Notes under the pieces: model-generated | The model's input: only the letters and a program-made list of their open reading frames with translations | Database searches by the model: none | What the model was told of the DNA's origin: nothing | Assembly (NCBI GenBank): GCA_026874595.1 | Contig: CM049312.1 | Span: 78,777,429-78,841,428, forward strand | Direction of reading: 5' to 3' | From: Sipunculus nudus | Taxonomy: Eukaryota > Annelida > Sipuncula > Golfingiida > Sipunculidae | DNA length: 64,000 nt | Part shown: piece after piece, positions 15,095 through 30,100 of the stretch | Position numbering within the stretch: the first letter of the stretch is position 1 | How the letters are laid out: every line of letters starts with the position of its first letter | Made by a program: the position numbers and the translations under genes

Positions 15095-15180
15095 TTACTT
15101 CTGCCGAGCCATCGAGGTCGTGAACAGAAGTTTCTTTTCCTTCTTCTTTTTCTTTTTGCCCTTGCCTGGTTCAGGAGTTC
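15095..15180 (-). CDS. RNF10: RNF10 coding exon 18 and stop
   Basis: Encodes [20 protein letters not shown] then TTSMARQK and a TAA at 15095-15097. The Lys-rich run followed by LLFTTS matches KKQKQKLLFSTS at the vertebrate C-terminus. Confidence 0.95.
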
Positions 15181-18100
15181 CTGCAAAATAAACAGATGTG
15201 CAATTACTTATGATTTTTATTTCAGTGAGTAGGATACACATATTATATATGTGTGGCATTGTCTAGGATATTCACACTGAACAACAACTTTCAAAATGTC
15301 ATACAGGTGTAATAAATCCTATGAAGATCTGATAATGAATGTTAATTTAATATTAATAAATATCTATTCATGCATGGAAATAATATCCTAGGGGTGCAAA
15401 GTAATTTAAATTCTGTCTACCAACTATACCCTCTAGAATATCTGTTCCTAAGATATAACTATTAGCAGGTGTGAATGATTTTGTGTGTGCGTGTGCCATG
15501 GGGTATTCTAAGTTTCGGGCATACAGGTTACCAGGTGATCTATTTATTGACTGGTGTTTAAAAGTTATATAATGTAACTACCTGCTTATCCATAATTTTA
15601 GCATGCAACCTGTAACATCAAGGTTTTTAGTGTGTATCCAAAATGGCAGCCCCTATGAGCTGTTTTGAGAAACCAGGAGAAATAAATCTGTCAGGGTTTG
15701 TTAGGAGAGCAGAATGTGACACTAGAGTGGTCCAAGGTCAGGGTCCAGGCATGAATATCATTATCAGCAGAGTTTAGAAGGGATTAACCCTTTTTCTAGA
15801 CAACGCCATAATCATCTTATTATAGTAGGATGACCATGTGTATCTTAAAGTATCATACAAACCGGTAAGCCATTATGAACTTATAAACCAGGCAACCATG
15901 AGCTGAAATAAACCAGCCTTTATTTAGTCATTACGAATGTGGGCTTCATACCCACCAGTCAGCCTTATGAATAGGCTGGTCAAAAACTGGTCAATCATTA
16001 TACGTGTGGGCTTCATACCAACCAGTCAGCCTTATAAACAGGCTGGTCAAAAACTGGTCAATCTTTATATATGTGGGTTTCATAGCAACTGGTAGGCCTC
16101 AAGGACATGGCTTGATACACACTAGTAAGTAATTATGAACCTGGGTTTCACCTCACGCCAACTTGTCAGCCTTATGAACATGGCTTGATACAAACTGGTC
16201 AGTCATATGAATGGGGCTTGACACAAACTGGTCAGCCTTATGAACGAGACTTGATATATATACTGGTCAGCCTTACGAACATGGCTTGATACAAATAATA
16301 CATAATTAGATCACACTCAATATCAACAGCTAAACTTTGTATCTGACATACTGCATCCAAAAACGTTCCATGTGGCTGTTTTACTCTGTGTCCACCAGAT
16401 GGAGCTTAATACTTCTATTTATGTAAAGAGGAACTGTGCTCAATAAAGGTTAAAGTTCATAGTTCAAGTGACTGACCTTTTTCCTCAGTATATTTGTCCA
16501 GGGCGACCTGGATGGCATCCTGGAAGGAAGCCTGGAACATGGGGACAGGTACACGGTCCTCGTTGTCACTCTCATCACTTGCAGGAGATTTTTTTGCCTG
16601 AATCACCTTTGGTTCACTTTCAGGTTTTTTTGCCTTGGGCCAAACCACGGGCGGGTTAGCCTTGCCTTGGCGCAGCATCTATATGAAAGGAAAACTGGAC
16701 TATTACCATGACCATTACCTTCATTCCAACAGGTTACCTCTTAAAAAGATTTCACTCTGATACTTTAAATACACTAGACACAAATGACAAACTGATTATA
16801 AATATAATTTTTAAATTAATGCTTCACACAGACCAAAATGATAAGTGTACAAATTAACTATAAATAATATAAATCTTACGTTAATGTATGGATACTGCTT
16901 TATGATTCAAAATATTTCTGTTAACAGCTGATATGTCAACATTTTGATCAGGTGAGTTAACATACCTGTGCAAAGGACATGGACCCGGAGTCTCGGCCAT
17001 CATCCAGGCTGCTCGCAGTGTATGGCGAGGCTGGAGTAAACTCCATGGCATACGGATTGAGGCTCGTGGCTATAAAACAAGTTAATGTTACATCATAAAC
17101 CTCTGAAACACTGACTCCAGAAAACAAATTATCAAGTCATCCTATGAACAACAACAGATTTTGTGACTCTTACATACATAACCATCGATCTGAATATGTT
17201 AGTCTGTACCAGAAACAGGAAACTGAATATTCTCACAATTAAAACTGGCTCCATATTACAAGCATGTACCCAATGTGAATAATCACCGATTCACATTATT
17301 AATATTATCAGCGAGTTCAACCCTCCAAGGTTCAGCACTCAGTTTTGCACTTAATGCAAGAAAAGATATTGGTTCTGATACGATCAAAGAATTTGATCCA
17401 TTTTCTATGAACTGTCCCTTTTACATGGCTATAAACTGTAATACTCTCCCTCTTACATAACTCAGAATTCTAGAATACAAATAGCACTTCACAAATTTTA
17501 TGACTAGATGGAAAACCAACTGTGGTGGTATCATAAAGAAAATGAAATGCATGGTGTATCAAAAAGGTTTCCTTAACTTTCTATGTGTCAGATTAGTTCT
17601 TAAATTTAACCCCCCCCCCCCCCAGTTTTCAGAATTTGTGTACTATAATTAGGCTGCTTATAATAAAATTTTTATATACAAGTAATATTATAGCATATAC
17701 CTACATGGGCAAATAAACACACACTTTACATATTATACCACATTGTAACTACAGTTTACATTGTGGTACACACTGTAAAAAGTGTCTGTGTATATTTACA
17801 TTTTATATTTACTGAGGAAAAAGGAATTGAAGTATAAACGAAATCTCAACTGACAGCCACAAGTGAAAGAGTGCCACTACTGCCTCACCTGGTGGACTGC
17901 CAATGGGAGTGCCAGTGGACACAGAATCCGGAGAAGTCGCCAGGAGGGGAGACTCTGGTCGGGTTTCTAGCTGACCACATGCTGGGAAATGTGATGTGCT
18001 GGACAGGTTGGCTCTCAGGGAGGGATCTGAAATTGTACAGACAATGCACAGTCATAAGGGGCCATTCAACTCAGGTTAGGTGTCCTAGCCGTTGTTGATC

Positions 18101-21100
18101 AAAACTTAAATCTAAAGTGAATATCTCAATTCAGTGTCTCATAAGAATGTATTAGATATTTAATATATGGTATTTTATTAGATGCTTAAGCTTTATGTAA
18201 TTCAATACTTACATTTTTACTGCATAATAAGTCAATCATAGAGCTGAGAAATATATATAAATGGTGTAGCAATTTTTGATTATTTGCGACTAAAATTGTT
18301 CATTAATATCTAAATACCAACATCCAGTTTGTCAAAATAGTTACAACCAAATGACATACACCTATTTGATAATATGATTTTCTGGATATATTGTTTTACT
18401 GTACATCATGTTTTTCTAAATAGATATGTTTTATGGTAAAGGTGCATTTTAGGGGCTTTTTTAAAAAGGGATTTTTATTTTACAATCTTTAATGCATTTT
18501 ATCAAAATTTCTATAATATTGAGAAGTGTATGTACTTACATAAGAATAAGGATTATAAAGTTTGATAACCAATGTATTTGATATATAATGACCTAAAATG
18601 CTAAAAAATAGCTTGTACAACGCAACATTTTCTTTGCAATGTCTTCAATGTCATGCATAAAGTTATGGGGAAATATAAAAAAAATTAGGAGACACATGGA
18701 CCAAAACCCCCTTTCATTATATAACCCTATTTTTTCTATAAGTATACATCACCTGTATATTACAGGATATTACTTTTGTTTATAATTTGTGTTAAAGATT
18801 GTAAAATAGGCCTGTATAAAAAACCCTCTTATATGCACATTTACCTGTTTAAATGCATGTCATACTCACATATGCCGTTTTTGCTGTCTTCTGACTGCTG
18901 AGCCTTGCGGGAAAACCTTCTCTCCTGTCGGTCCTTTCTTTGCCTATTTCTTCTCCTCTTATCAATCTCATCTGCAAGGAGACACCGCAAAATCATGACA
19001 TACATCCATCAAAACCAAACAACTAAATGGGGGTGTAGCCACAGAAAGTCTTACAACAGGACAAGTATTCTTTGATACAGATCTTTAATTTAAACTCCTG
19101 TGACAAAGCAACAATACTGGAAAGGTGTAACAAAACATGGGGTGTCCCCAAGTCCGTTCAGTCCTACCAAATTTGCTTCATTCATGTTTGTCAAGCTTAT
19201 CCTTTATAGGGATTCACTATTAACATTTTTCTCAAGTCATTAATTAAAACTACAGCAAGACCTACCACTAAACAGACGGATAGTTTCTCCAGACAATATT
19301 GGAGGCTTCAATGCCAACTCAGCAACCTGGAACTCGCACGTTAGGGGCAGATGGTTCAGGTAACGCAGTCGTCGACGCAACTCCTGCAAAAGCAAAACAT
19401 TGTTGAAATTATGTTTCATTTATTTGTGACCAGTTCTAATTAATGTGAAAACAATGCATGGGTGCCTAGTTGATTTTACATATAGTATCTTGATGTGTCA
19501 AAATGTACCTCTCTTGATTAAAGGAATTTAATGAAATAGTTGAGAATAATATGAAATCAACAATATAAAATAACTGAAAATTCTATCAAGCAGAAGAGTT
19601 CTGTTGCATACTTGCAATTGCTCTTTCTTGCATTGCTGGTGAGTTTGTATTGAAACAATCAAAATTTAAAGTCAACCTCAAAGCAATCACTGAGTTACAT
19701 GTCCTAATGGAAAATTCAAAGATGGCACGTCTCAAAACTGCATGTTAAGTCTGTTCATGGTATCAAAATATAATGCAAAAAGAGCATGCTTCTTAAAAGT
19801 CTGAATTTTAAACAGGCACTTTTGATTAATTTTCCAACCTGCCCCCCCCCCCCCAGTTGAAAAATACAGAAAAGCAGTTTTTTTTTCCCACCACTACATA
19901 AATGATTGTTCTCACCTCAGTCATTGAGATACTCTCCAGTTCTACAATGGTTGCTGTTATTGTATCTGGACAGTGCTCCAGTCCACCATACTCTTTTATT
20001 AAACAGCGAGCATTCAGCGAGTTCAAGTAAATATGTTGGCCATCAGCAGCTGAAACAACAATAAATCTTCACAATAAATACTACCACAGGATACAGTACA
20101 TTTGTCTTATTGGTTCATTTTTATCATTTCCCTCACACTCACACAGATTAATACAGATCATAACTTTATAAATTTGTCATATAAAAAATAATATTGAAGA
20201 AAAATGTCAGACAATTTAAAGAGTTCATCATTTAAAATTTGAATGCTAAGAAGTCATCTTGCCCTGTTAAAAAATTTAACCTTTAATGCATGTTTAAATT
20301 TTCTACTGGTGCGTGTTCCATGAGGGATTTTACACTGGGATGGTCTGACATATTATGCAAGTAAAAGTCTAATAAAACAGTAAAACGTCTGCATCCTGAA
20401 CTACTATTCTATTCCACTCCTATATAACCAATGTGTCTTTAAGTCTATTTTTCTTACAATCATGGGGTGTGTTGCAATAAGGTGACTTAAGTCATGTAGG
20501 TGACTTAAGCCCAGGAGCATCTGAGTGTCACCATGGTAACCATTATGACGTCACAATTGTAATCATGGTATTTAGGCCCCCAACTGGGCTTAAGTCCAGT
20601 AAAATGTTATTGCAACAGGCCCCTGATAATTACATTAGCTTGACATCACTGAGTATTCACGTCATAACTCAATTCAAACAAAACAAGTAATGAAAACTAC
20701 CTTGAAAGAAATAATAAGTGCTGGTGTATTTCTGGCTGGATGCCCCTGACGGCTCAGTATCACCTCCGGCAGCCATGAAGCTGTTATCTGAAGGCAGTGC
20801 CAGCTGTTCCATCGCCACATCCAGTGGGACCCCATCTTCGCTCCGGCCAGACTCTGACTCATGTCGTGGCCTGTCAGCCCTCACATCAGCAGCGTCGGCT
20901 TCAGCAGGTGCCTGTACCACTTTTTCTTTAGTTTCTCCTGAATCCTTCTCTGGCTCAACCTCTTCATCAGAAAAGGCAGAGGCATATTCTACCGCCACCT
21001 GGTGGTAGATAAAAACATCATACTGACTACATGATCCAGTAAAAGTACAGATTATGCTGCCACCTGGTGACAGAAACAAACATGAGTCTTACCTTGGACT

Positions 21101-24100
21101 TCATGCTTATGGTCAACATGCTAGTTATTGTACTTATTGTATACGCAAATATGCAAATATTAATCAGTAGTTAATTTCATCATACTCTTAAAATATCCAA
21201 TTTGGAGGGATTTATACAAACAGCACAGGCATTGTTCTTACACAACCATGTTTTCACTTGCATTGGGACAAATGGTCGATTATATTTATAATCGATTGGT
21301 TGACGCAGACGACCCGATGTTCTTTCTTACATTGCTGTAATCAATTACAGTTTTTTTAAAAGGTTAGGCTTTATAATGATGGAAGGAACGCTTTCAAAAT
21401 GTTTATGCAAACAAACCAAAAATCAAACTGTGCTTACAATAGACTCGCACCTAAGTTTAATATATACACAATAAGCCATAGAGATATTAGCCAATGAGCA
21501 GGTCTATATATAAATTGAGAGGATGCACAGGTATATATTTGATATATATATTTCATACTCCAAGTGGTCAACTAATTTTTACTGATTACTGACCATGTCA
21601 TTTCAACTGATATCCAATACTTCTAAACAGTGACTAATAATTGATCATTTGTTGATGATATGCAATTTTGACCAAGGAAGTGACTCCCAATACTAGTTTT
21701 CACATGCCAGGCATATAAAGGATGGGCTATGTTTTTCCCTATTTGTCAGAAATCTGTAAACTTAAAAGTTAAGTGTTTTACATCAAAATGAAGTTGAAAA
21801 CTTTCAAAAAGAAGCCAAACTTATTTATAAATGTTGTGCATGAAATTTAAATAGGAACATATAACTTGTTATAACTCAGGCTTATTCCACTGCCTTCAGA
21901 AATTTGAAGTAACTTAACATAACTGGTAGTGGTACAAAGTAACTGATCATATAACTATCTGCTCAGCTCTCAATTAGGATTTCTTACAATGGTGTGAAGA
22001 ATTGTATATCTGATATTAAATAACAGGCCTGCACTTGCCTTTCTTTCTGGAGTTTTTGGATTCTCTAGTGGCAGATCTTCAAGCGGTTGTTCTGGTGACA
22101 CAACTTCTGCAATCAGAGCGTTTGCCGCCATCTTACTCTGTTCAGCAAATCTCAAAGCCTTCTCCCTCACCTGTATTAAAGTTCAAAATCCAAAATATCA
22201 TATATATATGACAAAACTGAATTCTTCACACAATGACAACAAACATTTACAAAACAGGCAATCACTGAACTCCTTTCTTTTTTACAAATAAGTTGTCCTT
22301 ATTATTATATACAAACTATATATATTTACAAAATATATTTTTTTTACTCTATTTCACATGAAATTTTTACCAACTAAAGTCATCTATATGTTAAAAATCA
22401 AGTCATGACACAGTTAAGACACAAAAGAGATAGTTTTACAATTTTCAAACACAGGTAGAAAACCTTTAACCTGATTAGACTGAATTTCAATGTAAGGATA
22501 AAACTATTATTGTCAAGTCTTCTTGCTTGAGGAATATCTCAGAAATATGTCATCCTGATTTGAACAGAATTCTCACCTCTAGCTCCTCCAAAGCAGCTTT
22601 TATGAATGAGCATTCTATCGTCTGAAAGGCAGATAAAAGGAACAGCTGAGCTACAATGTTTAGTTATCTACTTTTTAAAGGTCATAAATTGATGATTACA
22701 TGATATAGACTCAGCAAACAAGTCCTAGTAATAATGGTTTTTATTAAGTCCCTCCAAGAATCAACTGTTTTCCACCAAAGTATAAAATAAACCTTGGGTG
22801 AGCTTATATTTGTGCAGCTGTAGATTTCAAGGTATATAATAAAGGTGACCAAAAGTAAAGAAAGATGAACTTTGCTAACATAAATGCCTGTTTAGGAAGG
22901 GAACTTGAATGACGTAAGAATTATCTATACACTCCTTATATATGCAACATTATTTTAAAAAATTATTTTTTTTAAATTTTCACAGGAAGCTTCACTGATG
23001 GCAGATGCTGTTATAAAAACAAATAATCCATAAATACTTTCTTTCAGATCATTTTCCCCCACGACAGCCTGTCCAAAATATTTTGACACAGCAATAATTT
23101 CTGATACCAATTTGAACATATAAGAATATATGCCAATTTAACATACAATGATACATCTCTGATAAGTGAAGGGCAAACATCCTGACAGTCTGGATGGTGT
23201 TCACGTAAAATAAGTCTTTAAAGAATGCTAAAAATGGGGCTCAACAGAATACTGAAATATTTACATCTTCATCATCCTCCATCTGTTTCAGCAGGGCTTG
23301 CTTCTCCTTATCAATAATGGCCTGGATGTGGTGAGTTCTTGCCAGCAGCAACTTGGCAAAATTTGTGTCTACCTCATCTGTAAGGATCACAGTTAATATT
23401 GCATTACATGAATACTGTACCCACATCACCTGTAAAGATGACACCAAGTACTGAGATATACAATCTGACACCTACTTCCTCTAACATGCTCGGAATATAT
23501 TTTTTGATAAAATTATAATAATTACTTGATATACTACTGTTTGGAGTTGGTTCTTTTATCATAATCAATCATGACAAGTTGCTTTTGAGAATGGAACCAG
23601 TTGCAATTTCATGATTAATCATCAATAAACATTTGAAATTTCTGCTCCAATATAGACCTGTACAGCCTCTCATGTCATACAGGCCTACATACTGGCTATA
23701 GCCTACATGTGTATACAGTAAACAGTAAATTTAGGTGTGAACCTACCAGAATGTTCCATTGTTTGTATGCAGAAATTTCATGAAAGCATACCTTCCATCA
23801 TGGAAAAACTGGTGCAACCTTGTAATTGATCACAGCAATCCAAGATCAAACATTGGAATGTCTGCATCAGCCAACCAACCAATAAAGATAATCAGTCCCA
23901 AAACTAGTATATAGTCTCTTTTATTCCATCAGTTATGTGATATATAGTACACTACAATATATATATATATACACACACACACACATACATACTGTGTACA
24001 TGATTTAAGCAAATGATTTGAAGGGACAGTACTTGTTTTTGTACATGTTTCAAATGAATTAATCTCATATTAGCTTTTATAATTTTTCACAGTGACAGAA

Positions 24101-27100
24101 AAACTGAAGGGAGTATAGTATAACGAACCATCAACATAATGTGGCTTGGCCTCCCTGTCCATCCACTGACTGCGAGGCATGGCGAAGGTCGACCCTCTCT
24201 CCTTCTTCATCAGGACCATCGTAATCTGTTCACTGGCTGTGTACTGATGAGTCTGGAGGGCCACAACGCTGAAGGAAGAACGATAGTCTTAGTTTACAAT
24301 CGACATACTCTGCTATCATTTCTCATCAGGATGTGAGGGGGATGTAAAGCCATGAGGTTAATGCATGTCAGCTCAAACAACTATTCAATTAGGCAGTGGC
24401 ACATTAAGAAGTCTGAAAACACAGCACGTTTTATATGATGCCCAAGCAACAATACCAACAGGCAACAATAAACAATTCTGTAACCTTGGGATATTCAATG
24501 GGAACCTGACAAACATGCTTCCACTTAAAATTTCCTTTTATATTGTGGTATAAATCCCTTTTAGTGAGCAAATTGTGATTCTGCATAAATTTGGGACCTC
24601 TTGACCGTTAAGCTCATCATGGGTACATTACAATAACAATACATTAAATTATCACGTTCTGAAATCTCTGTTTGACATTTTGTTAACCCAAATTTACTCC
24701 CCCCCCCCCCCCCTCCCAGTATTTTTAAAGATCAGCATTGTGGATTCTGAATGTATACTACAGCTAGTGGAAGCAGCAATATTTTATACAGCCACACTAT
24801 GTAACAGTATTTTATCACAGCCCATTGTCAAATAATACTGAATTATGTGCAACTGTATGCATATTACATGAATGTCGGCCAGGATGCTCTGCTTGAATCA
24901 ATGTCAATGTGAAAGAATGCATCATAACATTTTTCTATTAATAGTTTTATAAACATGAGTGGGGCTACATGAAATAAGTTACCTTTTGAGGTCCTTCTTG
25001 TGAACTGCTTCATAACAGATTGGACATTTTCTCCAGGTTTTTTCACCAAGGGCCAAATAATGCAGCATACAGACCCAACAGTAAATGTGTCCACACCTTG
25101 TCAGCTTTGCTGTCAAACAAGAATGGAAAGGTCAGTCATGTCCACTTAACCACAGAGATAACTAGTCTACCGTGTAAGAAAGATGCTTTTCAATTCTAGG
25201 TTCAAAATTTATTTCAGGTTTTTACACTTCCCAAGAATCTTTACTATCTGTGGAAATTAACAAATTACCAATCTTTTGAGTAGATCCATTTGACAATACA
25301 CAGGAAGGCACACAAATGCATCTGGTCTGTAGGGACCTTTGTTACATCACCAAAAAAAAACACAATCAAACCTGAGCAAGATATTGCTGGTACTATTAAT
25401 GTAAGGAGTAAGAATTTTTACAAAATCAAAAATATATGTGAACAGAAATGTGCTGAAGAAATATCATGACAAATACATAAAAAGGAGTGTTTATATAGAC
25501 AATATATGGGATGATGGAATGGCAAGTTTGAACATACCTGCTACTGGAGGATACAGACATACTGGACAGTTAGGTACAGCATGGCTTGGAATCCTCTGCA
25601 ACAGAAAGAAGTGTGGAAATAATATGCTGTGAGCAACCTTACAGAATTTGTTTTATTGTAAAAGATTCATGTAAGCCATAGTTATATCAAATCAGTCAGA
25701 ACGGTTGGTACAATATGAACACAAATACTGAACTGTCAAGGTCATATGCGAGTAACGCTTCAGATCAGGCATTTCTGACGTTTAAACCTGTATATACACC
25801 ACAGTAAGGTCTCAGGCACTACCCTTCCAAAACATATTTAGAGCATTCTTAAAAATCCCATTACAAGGAGCACTAGAGTTCCCTTTTACTTTATGTGGAT
25901 AGTTTCATCTTATCATTAATATATGATATTGTTCTTATGAGCCAATTATCAAGAAGAGAATGACAATGAGTCTCTGGTACCCACCACTTCCTCTATCAAG
26001 TCCCAGTCAACCAAACTATCAGGGTCAGCCGAGTGGACCGTGTAGTCTGTCCCCTCCTTAACAACAAACTGGCAGCTGAAACAAATACATAGACTGTAAA
26101 TTTCTGGTAACACAGGAATTATCTTAACTATCATTATTCTATCTGGTGGGATTTCTGAAGTAATGAAAGGGAACAAATAAGAACCCTAGAAGGACTAACA
26201 TAATCACCCACATCAGAATTTTTTTGAATATGATATAAAATGTGCAATAACACCAGTCATTAAGAAACTCTGAAAATGGCTGAAAATGAAGAACACACAT
26301 TAACTGGGTTAAATAGAAACTAGATGTGTCGGAACAACAAGAACGCCCCCGCCTGGGGCAAATTAGAAACATTTGTTAAATTTTGTAAAATTTTTCAAGT
26401 TCAGGAGGTGTTGTATGGTCAAAAGTAGGTCAACAAGAGCAAAATGCAAACTCGATCTGTAAAGGGTCATTATCAAGCACACCAAAAATCAGGCCAGTAT
26501 CTGCAGGCATTGTGAAAAAAAGTCCATATATATGCATTTTTCATGAAAATTTCTGTCTTTCATGAAATTTTCTATGTTCAGGATCTGTCATATGGTGAAA
26601 AATAGGTTAACTGGACGAAACGCGAACTCGATCTGTAAGAGGTCATTATGCGCCCACAGACCAAACATTAGGCCAGTATCTGTAAGCATTGTATTGCGAA
26701 ACTAGAATATTAGCAAAAGTTGATAATCATTTATAAATTTAAATTGGAGAGGTATATACCATGTTTCATAACAATTCACCAAATGCTTCCTGAGAAATAA
26801 GCTCCTAAGTTTTTTTCTATACTAAGCTCTGTGATATTGAAAAGTAGGTCAAGATCACCCATCTTTGAACTTGACCAAGATTTTGTAAATATAATGCAAT
26901 AGCACTGAAGAAATGAAGTTCCTGTGTTGAATACCTTTGGAGATATCCTGCACAAAAGGCCAAAATTGAAACAAGGGACCTATGGGTCACGACGCTCAGC
27001 TGTTATATATGATAAAAAAATATTATTTAGAAATGAGGCACATGCTGGTTTTGTGTGGTAATAAATATAAGCTGTATTATGAGTTGTTGTTGTTTAGCTT

Positions 27101-30100
27101 ATGTATGATGTTGATAGTACCTTTGGAGACAGGGAAGAGGATTGATTTCATTTATTTTATTAACAAATGGAGTACTATTGTCACACAGATTTTGACTTAA
27201 ATTGGCCATATAACTTATAAGCAGAACATATAATATAAGAGTTTAACTATTTATTAAAAAAAATACAAATATTGTCCCAAACATAATTTTTATTAAAAAT
27301 AATAAGAGAATCATATGGTTTTTTAAAATGAAATATAAGTGATATGATTATTAAAATAATATTAAAGAATATATTCATAAATGCATTCATGAATACATTT
27401 TGAAAGTATTTGCACGAGTATTCATATATTTTCATTTTTACCTGAATTCCCATTCTTTATGCAAGAAATTTTATAATGGAGTACAAAATCATATTCGTAT
27501 TTAAATACAATTACAAAGTATTTGCACCATGTCTGGAATTTATTCAGTTTTCACCAAACAATGATGTTGAGAATCCAGAATATACAAAATTCAGACATTT
27601 AAATAATGATCATAAGTACCTGGTTTTATGGCTTTTATTTATATTAAAAAATAACTGTAAAAAATTCATTTTGGACTAATTTCACATCAATGTACACACT
27701 AGACACAGCAGGAATCTAGATTAATATTATCAACTGCATCTTTGTCTAATTTCCTTCATATGATCCCTAATGATTAGTAATGAATAATATGATTTACTTC
27801 TTTATCATTAAAATTGAACTGAAAAATGCCATAGGTGACTGCATTGTGTTATTTGGAATATGTGACATTCTACCCATCGATACAAGATTCTTATATCATC
27901 AGTAACTGCAAGTTAATTTCCTGTTATTATAAACTAACAAATTCCTTTTCTATTTTTCTTTAATTTGTTATTAAAAACCAATAAAAATTTATTAATTTAT
28001 TGTTTTTTGTTATGTTCTTGGTTAAAACTACTAGATGAGTTGGGTTGGACACCTGGATCAACTGTGGCTTGCCATAAGCTGCCTGGATTCCATGTATGCC
28101 TCGCCTCAAGCATGCATAATTTGATTAAAGGTCAACAAGGTCAACATACAGGTGACTCAAGAGGGGCTGGAGAGAGCCAAAGTCTATGACAGGGTCTCAT
28201 AAAAAACATTAATAAGGCCAAAATAAAAAAAAGGTATGGTTCTCAGGCACTTTTTTCCAGAAATCAATGCGGGCGGGCGTTTTTTTAATTTTAATTTTTT
28301 TGGTATGTTTTGATAAAAATGTCAAATTATAAGGGAAAAGCATGATAATATCATATTTATTTGTCTAAATAAGTAAAAGCACCACATTATAAAGGAAATT
28401 GTATGATTTTATCTTCTTGAAAGAAATGTCCGAGCGGCTGAAGCTCAAAATTGATAAGTTTCTATTGAAAATCAAAATAAAAATTTTTGATGCGGGGGTT
28501 TAAAATTGATGCGGGCGGTGCCTGAGAACCATACCTTTAATTTTTTTACCCTAAAAGCTACAATTTTTGGCCAATTTCTTTCAGCTTTCTAAACTAAAAA
28601 GCTGAAATGCTTATGTGTGCATGATATGAAAATTATATCAACAGTGCTCACGGGAAACAAACGTGCCATGGTCACATTTTGGCAAAATTTAAGGTACTAA
28701 TTTTATATTTATAGTAAATAAAATTTGAAAAATTCAGAACTAATTTTGGGTATTCAATTGAATCTTGATTAAATAATGTTACATCCCTGCCAAAAAATCT
28801 CTAGCTTCAGCAATGCTCTTGTTAAGGGAGTAAATATATTTCTTGATTTTTTACAAAGTGCATTATGTTTGGGCCCATAACTTAAAACAATTACACAATA
28901 CTGACATCATTCTGGCATGTGCATAGAGAATGAAAAAGTCAGATCAGTGGTTTTGATATTAGGCAGTCTTGAAGTGTAACAATGGGTTTTTAATGGAAAA
29001 ATGAAGTTTTTCATTTATATCTCGAATGTCCTAGTGACCAAATTCTTGGCATGGTAGGGCATTTTTGAGACATCTAACTGTATGCTGAATTTAAGGAACT
29101 TAGAGCTGAAGCTGGGGAGCTGAGCTCTTGCAAACTGCATAACACTAGCTTGATGTGAACAATATGTTACATGGTGCTTGAAAACTTGATTAAAATCTAC
29201 AGTTTTTGATCAACTGGTTTCAAATTTTTGGTGTTAACAGTTGAAATGCTAACAAAAACATGCTGTGAAAATTAAATCCACAGTACTTACAGGAAAAAAA
29301 CGTGCCATGGTCAAAGTTGGGCAAAATTTAAGGTACCAATTTTTTATTTTTATTAATACTTTAAAAAATTTAAAAGATTTTCATCTAATTTTGGGTATAC
29401 AATTTAATTTTGATTAATTAAAGTTATATTACTGGAAAAAAGGTCCATAGCATTAACATTTTTTGTGTTAAGTGATCAAATATCTTTTCTGATTTTTTAC
29501 AAAATGCATTATGTTTGGGCCCATAACTTTTTTAAATTAAATAATACAGACATAATTTCTGGCATGTACATAGGAACTTTATAGAGGAATATTTATGGTA
29601 AATATGAGGTAAAACAGATGAGTGGTTTTGATATAAGGCAGTCCTGAAGTGTGAAAATAGGTTTTTAATAAAAAATTGAGGTTTTTCCTTAATTTCTCAA
29701 AGGAACGAAGTTGCAAACACCCAGTTTTTGGCTTGGTAGGAGATCTTTGGGACATCTAACATTATGCCGAATTTTGGATTCCCAGGTCTTATGGTTTCAA
29801 AACGTGCCACATCTACGGACGGACGGACGGACGGACAGACGGACGGACGATGGACCACGACTATAGCTCAGATAACTTATAGTCAGCTGAGCTAAAAATC
29901 CGATAAAATTTCATTAAAAAATCAGATATTGCAGGTGGCGCCACCAAAATTGTGCAGCACATACAGACCATCAGTCCCAATGATCATAGTAAGTTTTGTG
30001 AAATTCCACATAATGGTTCCTGAGATATAAACTTCTGAGTGTTTTTCTATAATCAGCTCTAAAATGTAGAAAAATGGGTCAAGGTCACCCATCTACGAAC

